Source: Hyphomicrobiales bacterium
GTDB lineage: Bacteria; Pseudomonadota; Alphaproteobacteria; Rhizobiales; Beijerinckiaceae
Assembly (NCBI GenBank): GCA_019075865.1
Contig: JAGXAN010000003.1
Coordinates: 310,001-374,000 of the forward strand
Length of the DNA stretch: 64,000 nucleotides
Direction: 5' to 3'
Below the pieces are notes generated by a model that saw only the letters and a list, made by a program, of their open reading frames with translations, did not search any database and was not told where the DNA came from. Made by a program: the position numbers and the translations under genes. Shown here piece after piece: positions 1 to 8,055 of the stretch; position 1 is the stretch's first letter; each line of letters starts with the position of its first letter.

Positions 1-1061
1 GAGAGCTGGCTTTGCTTGACGGCGCTGTCAAACCAGCACAAAAACCGCACCATGGCGATGCCGTCGCGCAAATGGGCGGCTTTGGTGCCGGCGATTTCCG
101 TCGGGTTCTTGGTGGCCTTCATCAGGGTGATCGGGTCAGCCCCCAAATCGGCGAGGCCGCCAGCGGCGCGCAATTGCGTGACCAGGGCCGAGGCTGCGGT
201 GGCATTATCGAGACGGATTCGCTTGCCGGCTTTGCCAAGCTCGCGCAATTGCACCTGCAATTGATCCGGGCTCGCCAGATCGGCCACCGCCTGCAACGCC
301 GCCTTGAGGGGCGCGGATAATTTGTCGGCTCCGGCAAACAATGTGGCGCGGCCATGCCGGGGAATGAGGGCATAGCCCAGCAGCAGCGGCGTATGGGCGA
401 GATCGGAACCGCGCAGGTTGAAGGCCCAGGCCAGATTATGCGGGTCCGAGACCAACAGGGCGTCGCAAGTGCCAAGACCTGCCGCGATGCGGGCCAGTTT
501 ACCGGCGCTCGCTTCGCCCGCGAATTTGGGCTTGTGGATATTGGCGCTGCCATGGGGCGGGGCGGGACGATCCTGCCAGATGGTGTCAATCGGGTTGCCA
601 GCAAGCGCGACAAGGCTCGCGCCGCAAGCTTCCGCCGCCTTTTCAAAACGGTCAACCTGCGCTTGCGTGTGAAGCCGGGGATCGAATCCAAGTTTCTGGT
701 TGGATTGGAGATTTTTCTCAATCCATGCTTCAGGCGTTACTTCAGCAATCGCCTGCGGGGTGATGATGGCGGTATCCACATCCTCGTTGACCTGCAAGGT
801 ATAGCGGCCATCGACAAAAATGGCGGCTTTGTCCTGCAATACGATGGCGATGCCGGCGGAACCGCCAAAGCCGGTCAACCAGGCGAGGCGCTCGTCACAG
901 GCGGGAACATATTCGTTCTGGTGCTCATCCGCCCTTGGGATGATGAAACCATCCATGTCCAGTTCGCGCAATTTTGTGCGCAGGGCCCGGATGCGGGCGG
1001 GCGAGGCGGCGCGTTGCGAGGTGACGCTAAAGGACTGGAACAGGCTCTCAAACATCATCAT
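1..1061 (-). CDS. pepP: Aminopeptidase P family protein, C-terminus beyond left edge
   Basis: Metallopeptidase of the M24B family that removes an N-terminal residue preceding proline; cytoplasmic. Only about 353 N-terminal residues are in the window. They start MMMFESLFQSF and include IIPRADEHQNEYVP and RLAWLTGFGGSAG, the creatinase-like N-terminal domain of the long (about 600-residue) XPNPEP1-type enzymes. The second pseudo-repeat follows (NLAWAFNLRGSD), and the metal-binding catalytic domain lies mostly off the edge. The chosen ATG overlaps the 3' end of prmA by 14 bases, so the two are translationally linked; a GTG two codons upstream is the alternative. Family assignment is firm; the gene symbol is by similarity. 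Confidence 0.88.
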   Translation of the reverse strand, partial: MMMFESLFQSFSVTSQRAASPARIRALRTKLRELDMDGFIIPRADEHQNEYVPACDERLAWLTGFGGSAGIAIVLQDKAAIFVDGRYTLQVNEDVDTAIITPQAIAEVTPEAWIEKNLQSNQKLGFDPRLHTQAQVDRFEKAAEACGASLVALAGNPIDTIWQDRPAPPHGSANIHKPKFAGEASAGKLARIAAGLGTCDALLVSDPHNLAWAFNLRGSDLAHTPLLLGYALIPRHGRATLFAGADKLSAPLKAALQAVADLASPDQLQVQLRELGKAGKRIRLDNATAASALVTQLRAAGGLADLGADPITLMKATKNPTEIAGTKAAHLRDGIAMVRFLCWFDSAVKQSQL

Positions 1062-2013
1062 ATCCACGCCGCAGGCGCGCCCGCTTTTGCAGCAAAAGGG
1101 TTTGCCACCCTTCCACTTGCAATTGGCGAACCAGATAGAATTGCTGACCCCGGTAGGCGGCCAATACCCCGGCAACATCGCCCGCCAGCAGTCCGGAAAG
1201 CACCAATTGCCCGCCGCGTGCCGTGACCTTGGCCAGAGCCGGTGCCAGTTGCCGCAACGGTTTGGCGAGTATGTTGGCAAATACCAGATCAAAGTGATGC
1301 GGGTGACGCAAGGCCGCGTGGCCGATGCCAGTGGCATGGATGGGATGTAGCCAGGGGCGCGCATTATTGGCAATGGCATTGGCACGCGCCGCCGTCACGC
1401 AGGTTTTGTCGATATCGCCGGCGATGACCGGCGTGCGCAGGATGCGGGCCGCTGCCAGGGCGAGAACGCCGGTGCCAGTGCCAACGTCCAAAATATATTG
1501 GGGACGGCGGGTTTTCAAAATCGAATTGAGCAGCGTAAGGCAGCCGCGCGTGGTGCCGTGATGGCCAGTGCCAAAGGCCAGCGCCGCTTCAATCTCCAGC
1601 GCGATTTCATGGGCGCGGGCGCAGCCGCGATCATGCGCGCCATGCAGCACAAAGCGGCCAACCCGCACCGCCGGCAGGCCCTCGAGCGAGCGGGCGACCC
1701 AATCGGCCTGATCGACGGTGGAGAAACTGACCGTGGCCGCTTGGTCACCCATCGCCTTTGCCACCATTTCGCGCAAAGTGGGCTGGTCAGGGGGCGTTTC
1801 GAAAAAAATCTCGACCGCCCAATGCGTGACGCTCCATTGCGGCACGGGCGTTTCGATTTCGCTCATGGTGATGGCGGTATCAAAGGGGTCCAGAATTTCG
1901 CTGGCAAGATCGGTGATGGCCTGAGCCTGCGCCTCGGAGCAGACAACCCGCATCATGGTGGTTGCGGTGTCGGGCGGGGTGGGCAAGGAAGAGCTATTGT
2001 GTTGCAGGGACAT
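1048..2013 (-). CDS. prmA: Ribosomal protein L11 methyltransferase
   Basis: SAM-dependent methyltransferase that methylates lysines and the N-terminus of ribosomal protein L11. The 321-residue protein has an N-terminal substrate-recognition domain, then a Rossmann methyltransferase domain with ILDVGTGTGVLALAA (motif I), AGDID, and FANILAKPL in the position of the catalytic-loop N-P/I-x-x motif. GTGHHGTTRGCL just before motif I is characteristic of PrmA. It is somewhat longer than E. coli PrmA (about 293). It is followed with overlap by the aminopeptidase P gene, an arrangement I know from other alphaproteobacteria. No frame damage. Confidence 0.93.
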   Translation of the reverse strand: MSLQHNSSSLPTPPDTATTMMRVVCSEAQAQAITDLASEILDPFDTAITMSEIETPVPQWSVTHWAVEIFFETPPDQPTLREMVAKAMGDQAATVSFSTVDQADWVARSLEGLPAVRVGRFVLHGAHDRGCARAHEIALEIEAALAFGTGHHGTTRGCLTLLNSILKTRRPQYILDVGTGTGVLALAAARILRTPVIAGDIDKTCVTAARANAIANNARPWLHPIHATGIGHAALRHPHHFDLVFANILAKPLRQLAPALAKVTARGGQLVLSGLLAGDVAGVLAAYRGQQFYLVRQLQVEGWQTLLLQKRARLRRGYDDV

Positions 2014-2076
2014 TGGACTAGACTATCATTCCAGTTTCACCCTGTCACGCCATGCCGAGGCGAATGAGGCAAAACA

Positions 2077-2340
2077 TTGGATCGTAAATTCTGGAAAAAG
2101 ACCTTCGCCCTGCTGGTGTTGCTCGCGGGGTTTGCGGGCGGGGTCATGCCTTTGGCGCAGGGCGACGAGGATGCGCCCAATTCATCGCCGGTGTTGGCTT
2201 ATGGCGACCGTGACCGCACCTGCATCGAGTGGAACAACGCCTGCCAGTTGTGCAAACGGGGGGTCGATCAAGCGCCGGTTTGTTCGACGCCGGGCATTGC
2301 CTGCACGCCGGGGCCGATTGTGTGCAGCAAGCGCCAATAG
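2077..2340 (+). CDS. Small Cys-rich exported protein of unknown function
   Basis: Protein of 87 residues beginning at a TTG; no ATG lies in frame upstream. A GAGGC sequence about 7 bases before it can serve as ribosome binding site. Residues 1-29 form a signal peptide (KKTFALLVLLAGFAGGVMP, cleavage probably near AQG). The mature part of about 58 residues carries six cysteines, in the order CIEW, ACQLC, VC, ACTPG, IVC, suggesting a disulfide-stabilised periplasmic or secreted miniprotein. It is divergent from prmA (64-base gap) and convergent with the diguanylate cyclase, whose stop lies 3 bases away. Function not recognised; the TTG start is inferred. Confidence 0.7.
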   Translation: MDRKFWKKTFALLVLLAGFAGGVMPLAQGDEDAPNSSPVLAYGDRDRTCIEWNNACQLCKRGVDQAPVCSTPGIACTPGPIVCSKRQ

Positions 2341-2343
2341 GCT

Positions 2344-3627
2344 TCAGGCAGCGGCTTCATCGCAATTGGGAAGATCGGCCGGCGTCATAACCATTACGCG
2401 GTTGCGGCCGCTGTTCTTGGCTTTGTAGAGCAATTCATCGGCGGATTTCATCAATTCCTGAACATTGCTGCAAAGGGTTGCGGCTTGTGCAACGCCGATG
2501 CTGACCGTCAGTTCCATCGGTTTGCCGTTGACCAGCAAGGGATTGGCTTCCACTCTGCGACGGATGCGGTCCGCCAGAATGGTTGCGCCTTCTATCGCGG
2601 TATCGGGCAGCAAAAGCACGAATTCTTCGCCGCCAATGCGGGCGGCCAGATCGGTGTTGCGTTTGCTGTCGCGGCAAATGTTGGCGACATGGCAAATGGC
2701 GCGGTCGCCGATGTCATGGCCAAAGCGGTCATTGACCGCCTTGAAGCGATCGATGTCGAGGATGATGACGCATAACGGGGTTTGCTCGCGCTTGGCCCGT
2801 TCGAAATCGCGGTCGGCGATCAGATTGAGTTGGCGCCGGTTGGCAAGGCCGGTCATTCCGTCGAGGTTGGCGAGTTCCTCCAGACGCTCGGCTTCTTCCA
2901 CCATATCGGTGACATCGGTGTAATTGAGCATGCGGCCACCGTCCGGCAGCACGCCGCAGGTGAAGCGGATCTTCTTGCCACCGGCAAGTTTCAGCAAAAC
3001 TGGCAGCGGATTGCCCGAGCGCACGAAGGCCATGCGCTCATTATGGGTGGTTTCGCGTTGCGAATCTTCGATTTCGTAAGCACCGCCGTAAAGCGCGCGC
3101 CGCACCACTTCTGAATAATGCGGCTTGGTGCCGATAAAGCCGGGCAGAAAGCGAAACAGGCGACGGAAAATCTGGTTGGCAAATTGCATGTTCATGTCGC
3201 CGTCGAGAACGGCGATGCCGTCCTTCGAGCAATCCAGGGCTTCGCGCAGGGAGCGCAATTCGAGGCCGGCCTGATGCGCAACCACGCGGGCATGGGCGGC
3301 GCGGCGGAGCAATGAGCGGATGAGATGCAGCACGAGGCCCGAGGCCAGCGCGCAGAATGGCAGGACCATGATCGCAAAATGCTGGGCAAGAATGATCCCG
3401 GAGGTTGGCCCGCTGACACTGCGAAACATGATGCTCGAATAGAGTGCAAAGAAAGTGGCAATGGCGAGGCCGATCAGGGCGGCTCCAGCTGCCGATTCAT
3501 AGCCGACAACGAATGAAACGATGAGGCAATAAAACGGCAATGCCACGCTGGTCGGGTCAATCAAATTGACGACACCGAACAAGATCATGGTCAGCAGCGG
3601 CAAAACATATGGAATCTTGTTTTTCAA
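2344..3627 (-). CDS. Membrane-anchored PAS-GGDEF diguanylate cyclase
   Basis: Synthesises cyclic di-GMP from two GTP. The 427-residue protein has about four transmembrane helices in residues 5-110, a PAS-like region at about 120-240 (LREALDCSKDGIAVLDGDM) and a GGDEF domain at 255-415. The active-site motif is GGEEF (332-336). The product-inhibition I-site RxxD is intact as RNTD (323-326), five residues before it, so feedback inhibition is expected. There is no EAL or HD-GYP domain and no phosphodiesterase neighbour. The N-terminal module is not a MASE type I can name. It sits alone, downstream of uvrD on the same strand after a 172-base gap that could hold its promoter. Confidence 0.92.
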   Translation of the reverse strand: MKNKIPYVLPLLTMILFGVVNLIDPTSVALPFYCLIVSFVVGYESAAGAALIGLAIATFFALYSSIMFRSVSGPTSGIILAQHFAIMVLPFCALASGLVLHLIRSLLRRAAHARVVAHQAGLELRSLREALDCSKDGIAVLDGDMNMQFANQIFRRLFRFLPGFIGTKPHYSEVVRRALYGGAYEIEDSQRETTHNERMAFVRSGNPLPVLLKLAGGKKIRFTCGVLPDGGRMLNYTDVTDMVEEAERLEELANLDGMTGLANRRQLNLIADRDFERAKREQTPLCVIILDIDRFKAVNDRFGHDIGDRAICHVANICRDSKRNTDLAARIGGEEFVLLLPDTAIEGATILADRIRRRVEANPLLVNGKPMELTVSIGVAQAATLCSNVQELMKSADELLYKAKNSGRNRVMVMTPADLPNCDEAAA

Positions 3628-3799
3628 ATTGCAGCTTCCTTTTGGGCAATAGGTGCACAGCTAGGACATAAAAATATCTTAAGCTGGCCCGCAGGCCCCG
3701 GGGGAAGGCATCAACAAAGCAAAAACGACCTTAATGCTTTGACACCAAATCCGCTGGATTCAAGAAAATGGGATCAAAAACCAAGGAAAGTGCCGTTCT

Positions 3800-6151
3800 T
3801 CAGGCGGTCTCGACAAACGAGTCCATGACCATCTTTCGCCCCGCGCGGTCAAAATCGACGGTGAGCTTGTTGCCGTCAACGCTGGCAATCGTGCCATTGC
3901 CGAATTTGAGATGCAGGACGCGGTCGCCCGTCGAAAAATGGGAGGCGTGGATTGTCTTGGCGATGACTTCGCCCTCCAGCAATTTTGGGCCGTAGGCTGT
4001 GGCGGAAGGCGTGCTGCGGTTTTGCTGGGCGCGCTGCCAGCCCGGGGTGGCGTAGGGCGAGGCGAAACGGTCCATGTTGGAAAAGCGCGAGGGCGTGTAA
4101 CCGCCATAGCCAGAACCGTGGCTGGATTCGACCACATCGACATGGTCACCCGGCAATTCATCAATAAAGCGCGACGGCACTGTGGTTTGCCAAAGGCCAC
4201 GAATGCGGCGATTGGTGGCAAAATACAATTTCAGCCGCCGTTTGGCGCGGGTAAGGCCGACGTAAGCCAACCGCCGCTCTTCCTCCAGGCCAGCGCGGCC
4301 CTGCTCATCCAGGGAGCGCTGGTGCGGAAACAGGCCTTCCTCCCAGCCGGGCAGATAGACGGTTTCAAATTCAAGGCCCTTGGCGGCGTGCAGGGTCATA
4401 ATCGAGACACGCGCCTCGCCACCTTTCTCAGCCGAGTCCATGACCAGCGAGATATGTTCCAGGAAGGCTGTCAAATCCGGGAAAGGCTCCATCGAGCGCA
4501 CCAGTTCCTTCAGGTTCTCCAGCCTTCCGGCGGCCTCGGCGGTCCGGTCCTTCTGCCACATGTCGGTATAGCCCGATTCCTCCAGAATGGTTTCGGCCAG
4601 TTCGTGCTGGGGTTTTTGCTCGGCCAATTGCCGCCAGCGGTCAAAATCACCCAGCAGGGCGCGCAGGGTCTGGCGCTGCTTGGGTTTGAGTTCCTCGGTC
4701 TCCACAAGGATTTGTGCCGATTGCATCAGCGGTATTTGCGCGCGGCGGCCGTAATCATGCAAAATCTGGATGGTGGCGTCGCCAAGTCCGCGTTTGGGCA
4801 CGTTGGCGATGCGCTCGAAGGCAAGGTCATCGGCCGGTTGCGCGACGCAGCGCAGATAGGCAAGCGCATCACGAATTTCCGCGCGCTCGTAAAAGCGCGG
4901 GCCACCGATCACGCGGTAGGGCAGGCCGAGTGTGACAAACCGCTCCTCGAATTCGCGCATCTGAAACGAGGCACGAACCAGAATGGCGATTTCATCGAGG
5001 CTGGCCTTGGCGCGCTGCAATTGCTCGATGTCTTCACCGATGGAGCGGGCTTCTTCCTCCGAGTCCCAAACTCCGGTGACGCTGGGCTTGTCGCCATTTT
5101 CGCCGTCCGTGAACAGGGTTTTGCCAAGCCTGCCCTGATTTTGCGCGATCAAATGCGATGCGGTCGCCAGAATATGCCCGGTGGAGCGATAATTGCGCTC
5201 CAACCGGATCACCTTGGCACCGGGGAAATCCTGCTCGAAGCGCAGGATATTGTCGACATCGGCCCCGCGCCAGCCGTAAATGGACTGGTCGTCATCCCCT
5301 ACGCAACACAAGTTGGCGCGCTCGCCGGGCTTGGTCTGGGCGAGCAAACGCAGCCACATATATTGAACGCCATTGGTATCCTGGTATTCGTCCACCAGCA
5401 AATAACGAAAACGACGTTGATAATCGGCGAGAATATCCGGATTTTCTTTGAACAGGCGCAGGCACTCCACCAGCAGGTCACCGAAATCGGCGGCGTTGAG
5501 CTGTTTCAGGCGCGCTTGATAATGGGCGTAAAGCTGAATACCCTTGCCGTTGGCATAGGCTTCGCCCTCACCTTTGGGCACTTGCCCCGGTGTCAGGCCT
5601 CGATTCTTCCAGGCGTCGATCTGGAAAGCCAGCGCACGCGCCGGCCAGCGCTTGTCGTCGATGTTCTCCGCCTGCAACACCTGCTTGATGAGGCGGATCT
5701 GATCATCGGTATCCAGAATGGTGAAACTGGATTTGAGACCCACCAATTCGGCATGGCGGCGCAAAATCTTGGTGGAAATGGCATGGAAGGTGCCAAGCCA
5801 TGGCATGCCTTCGGCCACCGGCCCGGCCAGATGCACCACACGCTCGCGCATCTCGCGCGCCGCCTTGTTGGTGAAGGTAACGGCGAGAATCTGATGCGGC
5901 TGGGCGCGGCCAAGGGCAATGATATGGGCGATGCGGGTGGTGAGCACACGGGTTTTGCCCGTGCCGGCACCTGCCAGCACAAGCACCGGGCCATCAAGGC
6001 TCTCGACGCCTTCCCGCTGCTCAGGATTCAGGCCATCAAGGTAGCGCTGCGGCGTGGCGCGCGAGGCCAAGCCACCGGGGCGGGGCGTATAGGGTTGGGC
6101 GGGTTCAACGGCGGCCATGATGCGACATCCGGAGAAACGGTGACCATTCAA
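3800..6151 (-). CDS. uvrD: UvrD/PcrA-type superfamily 1 DNA helicase
   Basis: ATP-dependent 3'-5' DNA helicase acting in nucleotide excision and mismatch repair. The 783-residue protein carries the SF1A motifs in order: Walker A AGAGTGKT (60-67), motif II DEYQDT, QSIYGWRGAD (motif III), LERNYRS (motif IV), VSIMTLHAAKGLEFETV and GLTRAKRRL (motif VI). The C-terminal 45 residues (GDRVLHLKFGNGTIASVDG) match the tudor-like tail of UvrD/PcrA that binds RNA polymerase, which favours UvrD over Rep. The first ATG is used; a second in-frame ATG (MAAVEP) is 33 bases downstream and equally possible. A 752-codon open frame on the opposite strand is a shadow. Confidence 0.94.
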   Translation of the reverse strand: MNGHRFSGCRIMAAVEPAQPYTPRPGGLASRATPQRYLDGLNPEQREGVESLDGPVLVLAGAGTGKTRVLTTRIAHIIALGRAQPHQILAVTFTNKAAREMRERVVHLAGPVAEGMPWLGTFHAISTKILRRHAELVGLKSSFTILDTDDQIRLIKQVLQAENIDDKRWPARALAFQIDAWKNRGLTPGQVPKGEGEAYANGKGIQLYAHYQARLKQLNAADFGDLLVECLRLFKENPDILADYQRRFRYLLVDEYQDTNGVQYMWLRLLAQTKPGERANLCCVGDDDQSIYGWRGADVDNILRFEQDFPGAKVIRLERNYRSTGHILATASHLIAQNQGRLGKTLFTDGENGDKPSVTGVWDSEEEARSIGEDIEQLQRAKASLDEIAILVRASFQMREFEERFVTLGLPYRVIGGPRFYERAEIRDALAYLRCVAQPADDLAFERIANVPKRGLGDATIQILHDYGRRAQIPLMQSAQILVETEELKPKQRQTLRALLGDFDRWRQLAEQKPQHELAETILEESGYTDMWQKDRTAEAAGRLENLKELVRSMEPFPDLTAFLEHISLVMDSAEKGGEARVSIMTLHAAKGLEFETVYLPGWEEGLFPHQRSLDEQGRAGLEEERRLAYVGLTRAKRRLKLYFATNRRIRGLWQTTVPSRFIDELPGDHVDVVESSHGSGYGGYTPSRFSNMDRFASPYATPGWQRAQQNRSTPSATAYGPKLLEGEVIAKTIHASHFSTGDRVLHLKFGNGTIASVDGNKLTVDFDRAGRKMVMDSFVETA

Positions 6152-6213
6152 AACGAATCATCCCGCTAATGTGGGGGTTCACAGGCGATTTGTCGAATGG
6201 TTGCGTGATGACT

Positions 6214-6999
6214 TCATGCCCCGGTAAAGCGTGGCAGCCGCTTTTCGGCGAAGGCCTGCTGACCTTCGCGGTAATCGTGGCTCTCGTAGCAATCTACTAT
6301 GGCCTGCACCACGGCTGGCGTGGCAGCGGGCGCCATGGCATTTTCGAAGGCGGTGAGGGCGCGTTTGGCGGCACGCATCGACAGGGGCGCATTCTGGGCG
6401 ATGTTGGCGATGAAAGCCGCCACCGCGCCATCAAATTCCGCAGCGGAATAGACATGCTGGACAATGCCCAGCGCTTTGCCACCGGACGCATCAAAACTGT
6501 TGGCGGTGAACAGAATTTCAGAGGTTGCCGCCAGCCCGAGACGGCGGGCGAGCCGTGAGACGCCCTGCATCGAATAGCCAATGCCAAGGCGCGCGGCCGG
6601 CAGGCGAAATTTGGCGTCGGCGCGGGCAAGGCGCAGATCGCAGGTCATGGCAAGACCCAGGCCCCCGCCATAACAAATGCCCCTGATCAGCGCCAAAGTT
6701 GGCTTTTCAGCGTTGGCGAGGGCGGTTTCAGCAGCTTCGACGGCAAGGTCATAGGCTTCAACGGCAGCCGCGCCGGAGCGCTCCACCTTGAACCTTGAAA
6801 TATCGGCACCGGCGCAAAAGGCTTGGTCCGGCGCACCCTCCAGCACAATCGCGGTCACATGCGGGTCGGCGACTGCGGTTTCCACCAGCGCCGGAATCGC
6901 GCGCCACATGTCCAAAGACATGGCATTCAGCCGCGCGGGGGAGTCGATCACCAGTCTTGCGACGCCCTGCGCAACTCCATAAACAATCTTGCCTTCCAA
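6214..6999 (-). CDS. Enoyl-CoA hydratase/isomerase (crotonase) family protein, atypical active site
   Basis: Crotonase-fold protein of 261 residues from a TTG start, chosen because GAGG lies 7 bases upstream; the longer frame starts at another TTG at 7020. The oxyanion-hole signatures are present (AFCAGADIS and YGGGLGLAMTCDLRLA). However, the two glutamates that activate water in true hydratases are missing: the GGGCE position reads GGGLG, and the LPE position reads LPAARLGIGYS. Known family members without these residues act as isomerases, hydrolases, lyases or decarboxylases on acyl-CoA, so hydration is unlikely. It is monocistronic, between uvrD and an rpoH-like gene. Substrate unknown. 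Confidence 0.85.
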   Translation of the reverse strand: MEGKIVYGVAQGVARLVIDSPARLNAMSLDMWRAIPALVETAVADPHVTAIVLEGAPDQAFCAGADISRFKVERSGAAAVEAYDLAVEAAETALANAEKPTLALIRGICYGGGLGLAMTCDLRLARADAKFRLPAARLGIGYSMQGVSRLARRLGLAATSEILFTANSFDASGGKALGIVQHVYSAAEFDGAVAAFIANIAQNAPLSMRAAKRALTAFENAMAPAATPAVVQAIVDCYESHDYREGQQAFAEKRLPRFTGA

Positions 7000-7088
7000 A
7001 GCGCATCCTCCCCGGCCCAAACATTGCGGATGTTATGGACGAGCCGACGCCGCGAGACAAGCAATGCGTGGCAAAGCGGCGATTTCGG

Positions 7089-7949
7089 TTATTGGGTTTC
7101 CAGTTCGGCGTTTTGTGCCAGGAGCGCGATTTTGAGCTTTTGCAGGGCACGAACCTCGATCTGGCGGACGCGCTCCTTGGAAATACCCATCTGCTCGCCC
7201 AACACTTCGAGGGTGACACCCTCCTCTTTCAACCGGCGTTCCTGAACGATGCGCAATTCACGCGGGTTCAGGGTCTTGAGGGCAACATTGAGCCAGACTG
7301 AGCGCTTCGAGGCATCCATATCTGCCTCGACCAATTCATCGGCGCGGGGCTGGCCATCGACAATGTAATCCACACGCTCCTGCGTCTCATTCTCGCCGTT
7401 GGGACTAAGCGGTGCGTTCAGTGAAATATCGCCACTCGACAGACGCAGGTTCATCCAGGCCACATCGGTTGGCGATACACCAACGGCGTCCGCAATGGCT
7501 TTGAACACCGCATAGGTGCCTTCGTTGGACTGCGAAAGCCGGGCACGCAGACGCCGTAAATTGAAAAACAATGCCTTTTGTGCGGAACTGGTGCCACCGC
7601 GCACGATCGACCAGTTGCGCAGCACAAAATCCTGAATCGAAGCGCGAATCCACCAGGTTGCATAGGTTGAGAAACGCACCTCGCGATCGGGGTCAAAGCG
7701 TGCTGCCGCTTCCAGCAGGCCCACGTGGCCCTCCTGCACCAAGTCGGAAAGCGGCAATCCATAATTGCGGAATTTGACCGCAACCGAAATCACGAGGCGC
7801 ATATGCGCTTCGGTCAACGCGTGAAGGGCCGCCTGATCCTTGTTTTCTTTCCAGCGAACGGCGAGCTGGTGCTCTTCCTCCCGCTCGAGAAACGGAGCCT
7901 TCATTGCTGCTTTGACGAACTGGCTTCCTATGCCGGATAATTGTGCCAT
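7089..7949 (-). CDS. rpoH: RNA polymerase sigma-32 family factor (RpoH-like)
   Basis: Alternative sigma factor of the heat-shock (group 3, RpoH) family. From the chosen ATG (GGAG 6 bases upstream, MAQLSGIGS) it has 286 residues. Region 1.2 is followed by region 2 (LSDLVQEGHVGLLEAAARFD, FSTYATWWIRASIQDFVLRNWSIV), an RpoH-box-like segment (QKALFFNLRRLR) and the region 4 helix-turn-helix (TLEVLGEQMGISKERVRQIE). Alphaproteobacteria often carry two rpoH paralogs for heat and oxidative or envelope stress; I cannot tell which this is. The longer frame adds 12 residues at the N-terminus. It probably directs stress genes such as degP and hflKC, but that is inference. Confidence 0.9.
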   Translation of the reverse strand: MAQLSGIGSQFVKAAMKAPFLEREEEHQLAVRWKENKDQAALHALTEAHMRLVISVAVKFRNYGLPLSDLVQEGHVGLLEAAARFDPDREVRFSTYATWWIRASIQDFVLRNWSIVRGGTSSAQKALFFNLRRLRARLSQSNEGTYAVFKAIADAVGVSPTDVAWMNLRLSSGDISLNAPLSPNGENETQERVDYIVDGQPRADELVEADMDASKRSVWLNVALKTLNPRELRIVQERRLKEEGVTLEVLGEQMGISKERVRQIEVRALQKLKIALLAQNAELETQ

Positions 7950-8055
7950 CACCCGCTCCTGACGCAAATGCCCGTCCATCGCCATCGCGAATTCTGCGGG
8001 ATTGAATCATGTTACGAAGCGGTGCGCGAACTGGATCATTGCGGGTGCAGATTTT

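Noticed and set aside
354-1226. 290-codon open frame on the plus strand
   Set aside because: Antisense to aminopeptidase P and the end of prmA; composition typical of a shadow frame.
3911-6169. 752-codon open frame on the plus strand
   Set aside because: Lies wholly antisense to uvrD, whose helicase motifs are complete; its translation has no recognisable domain.
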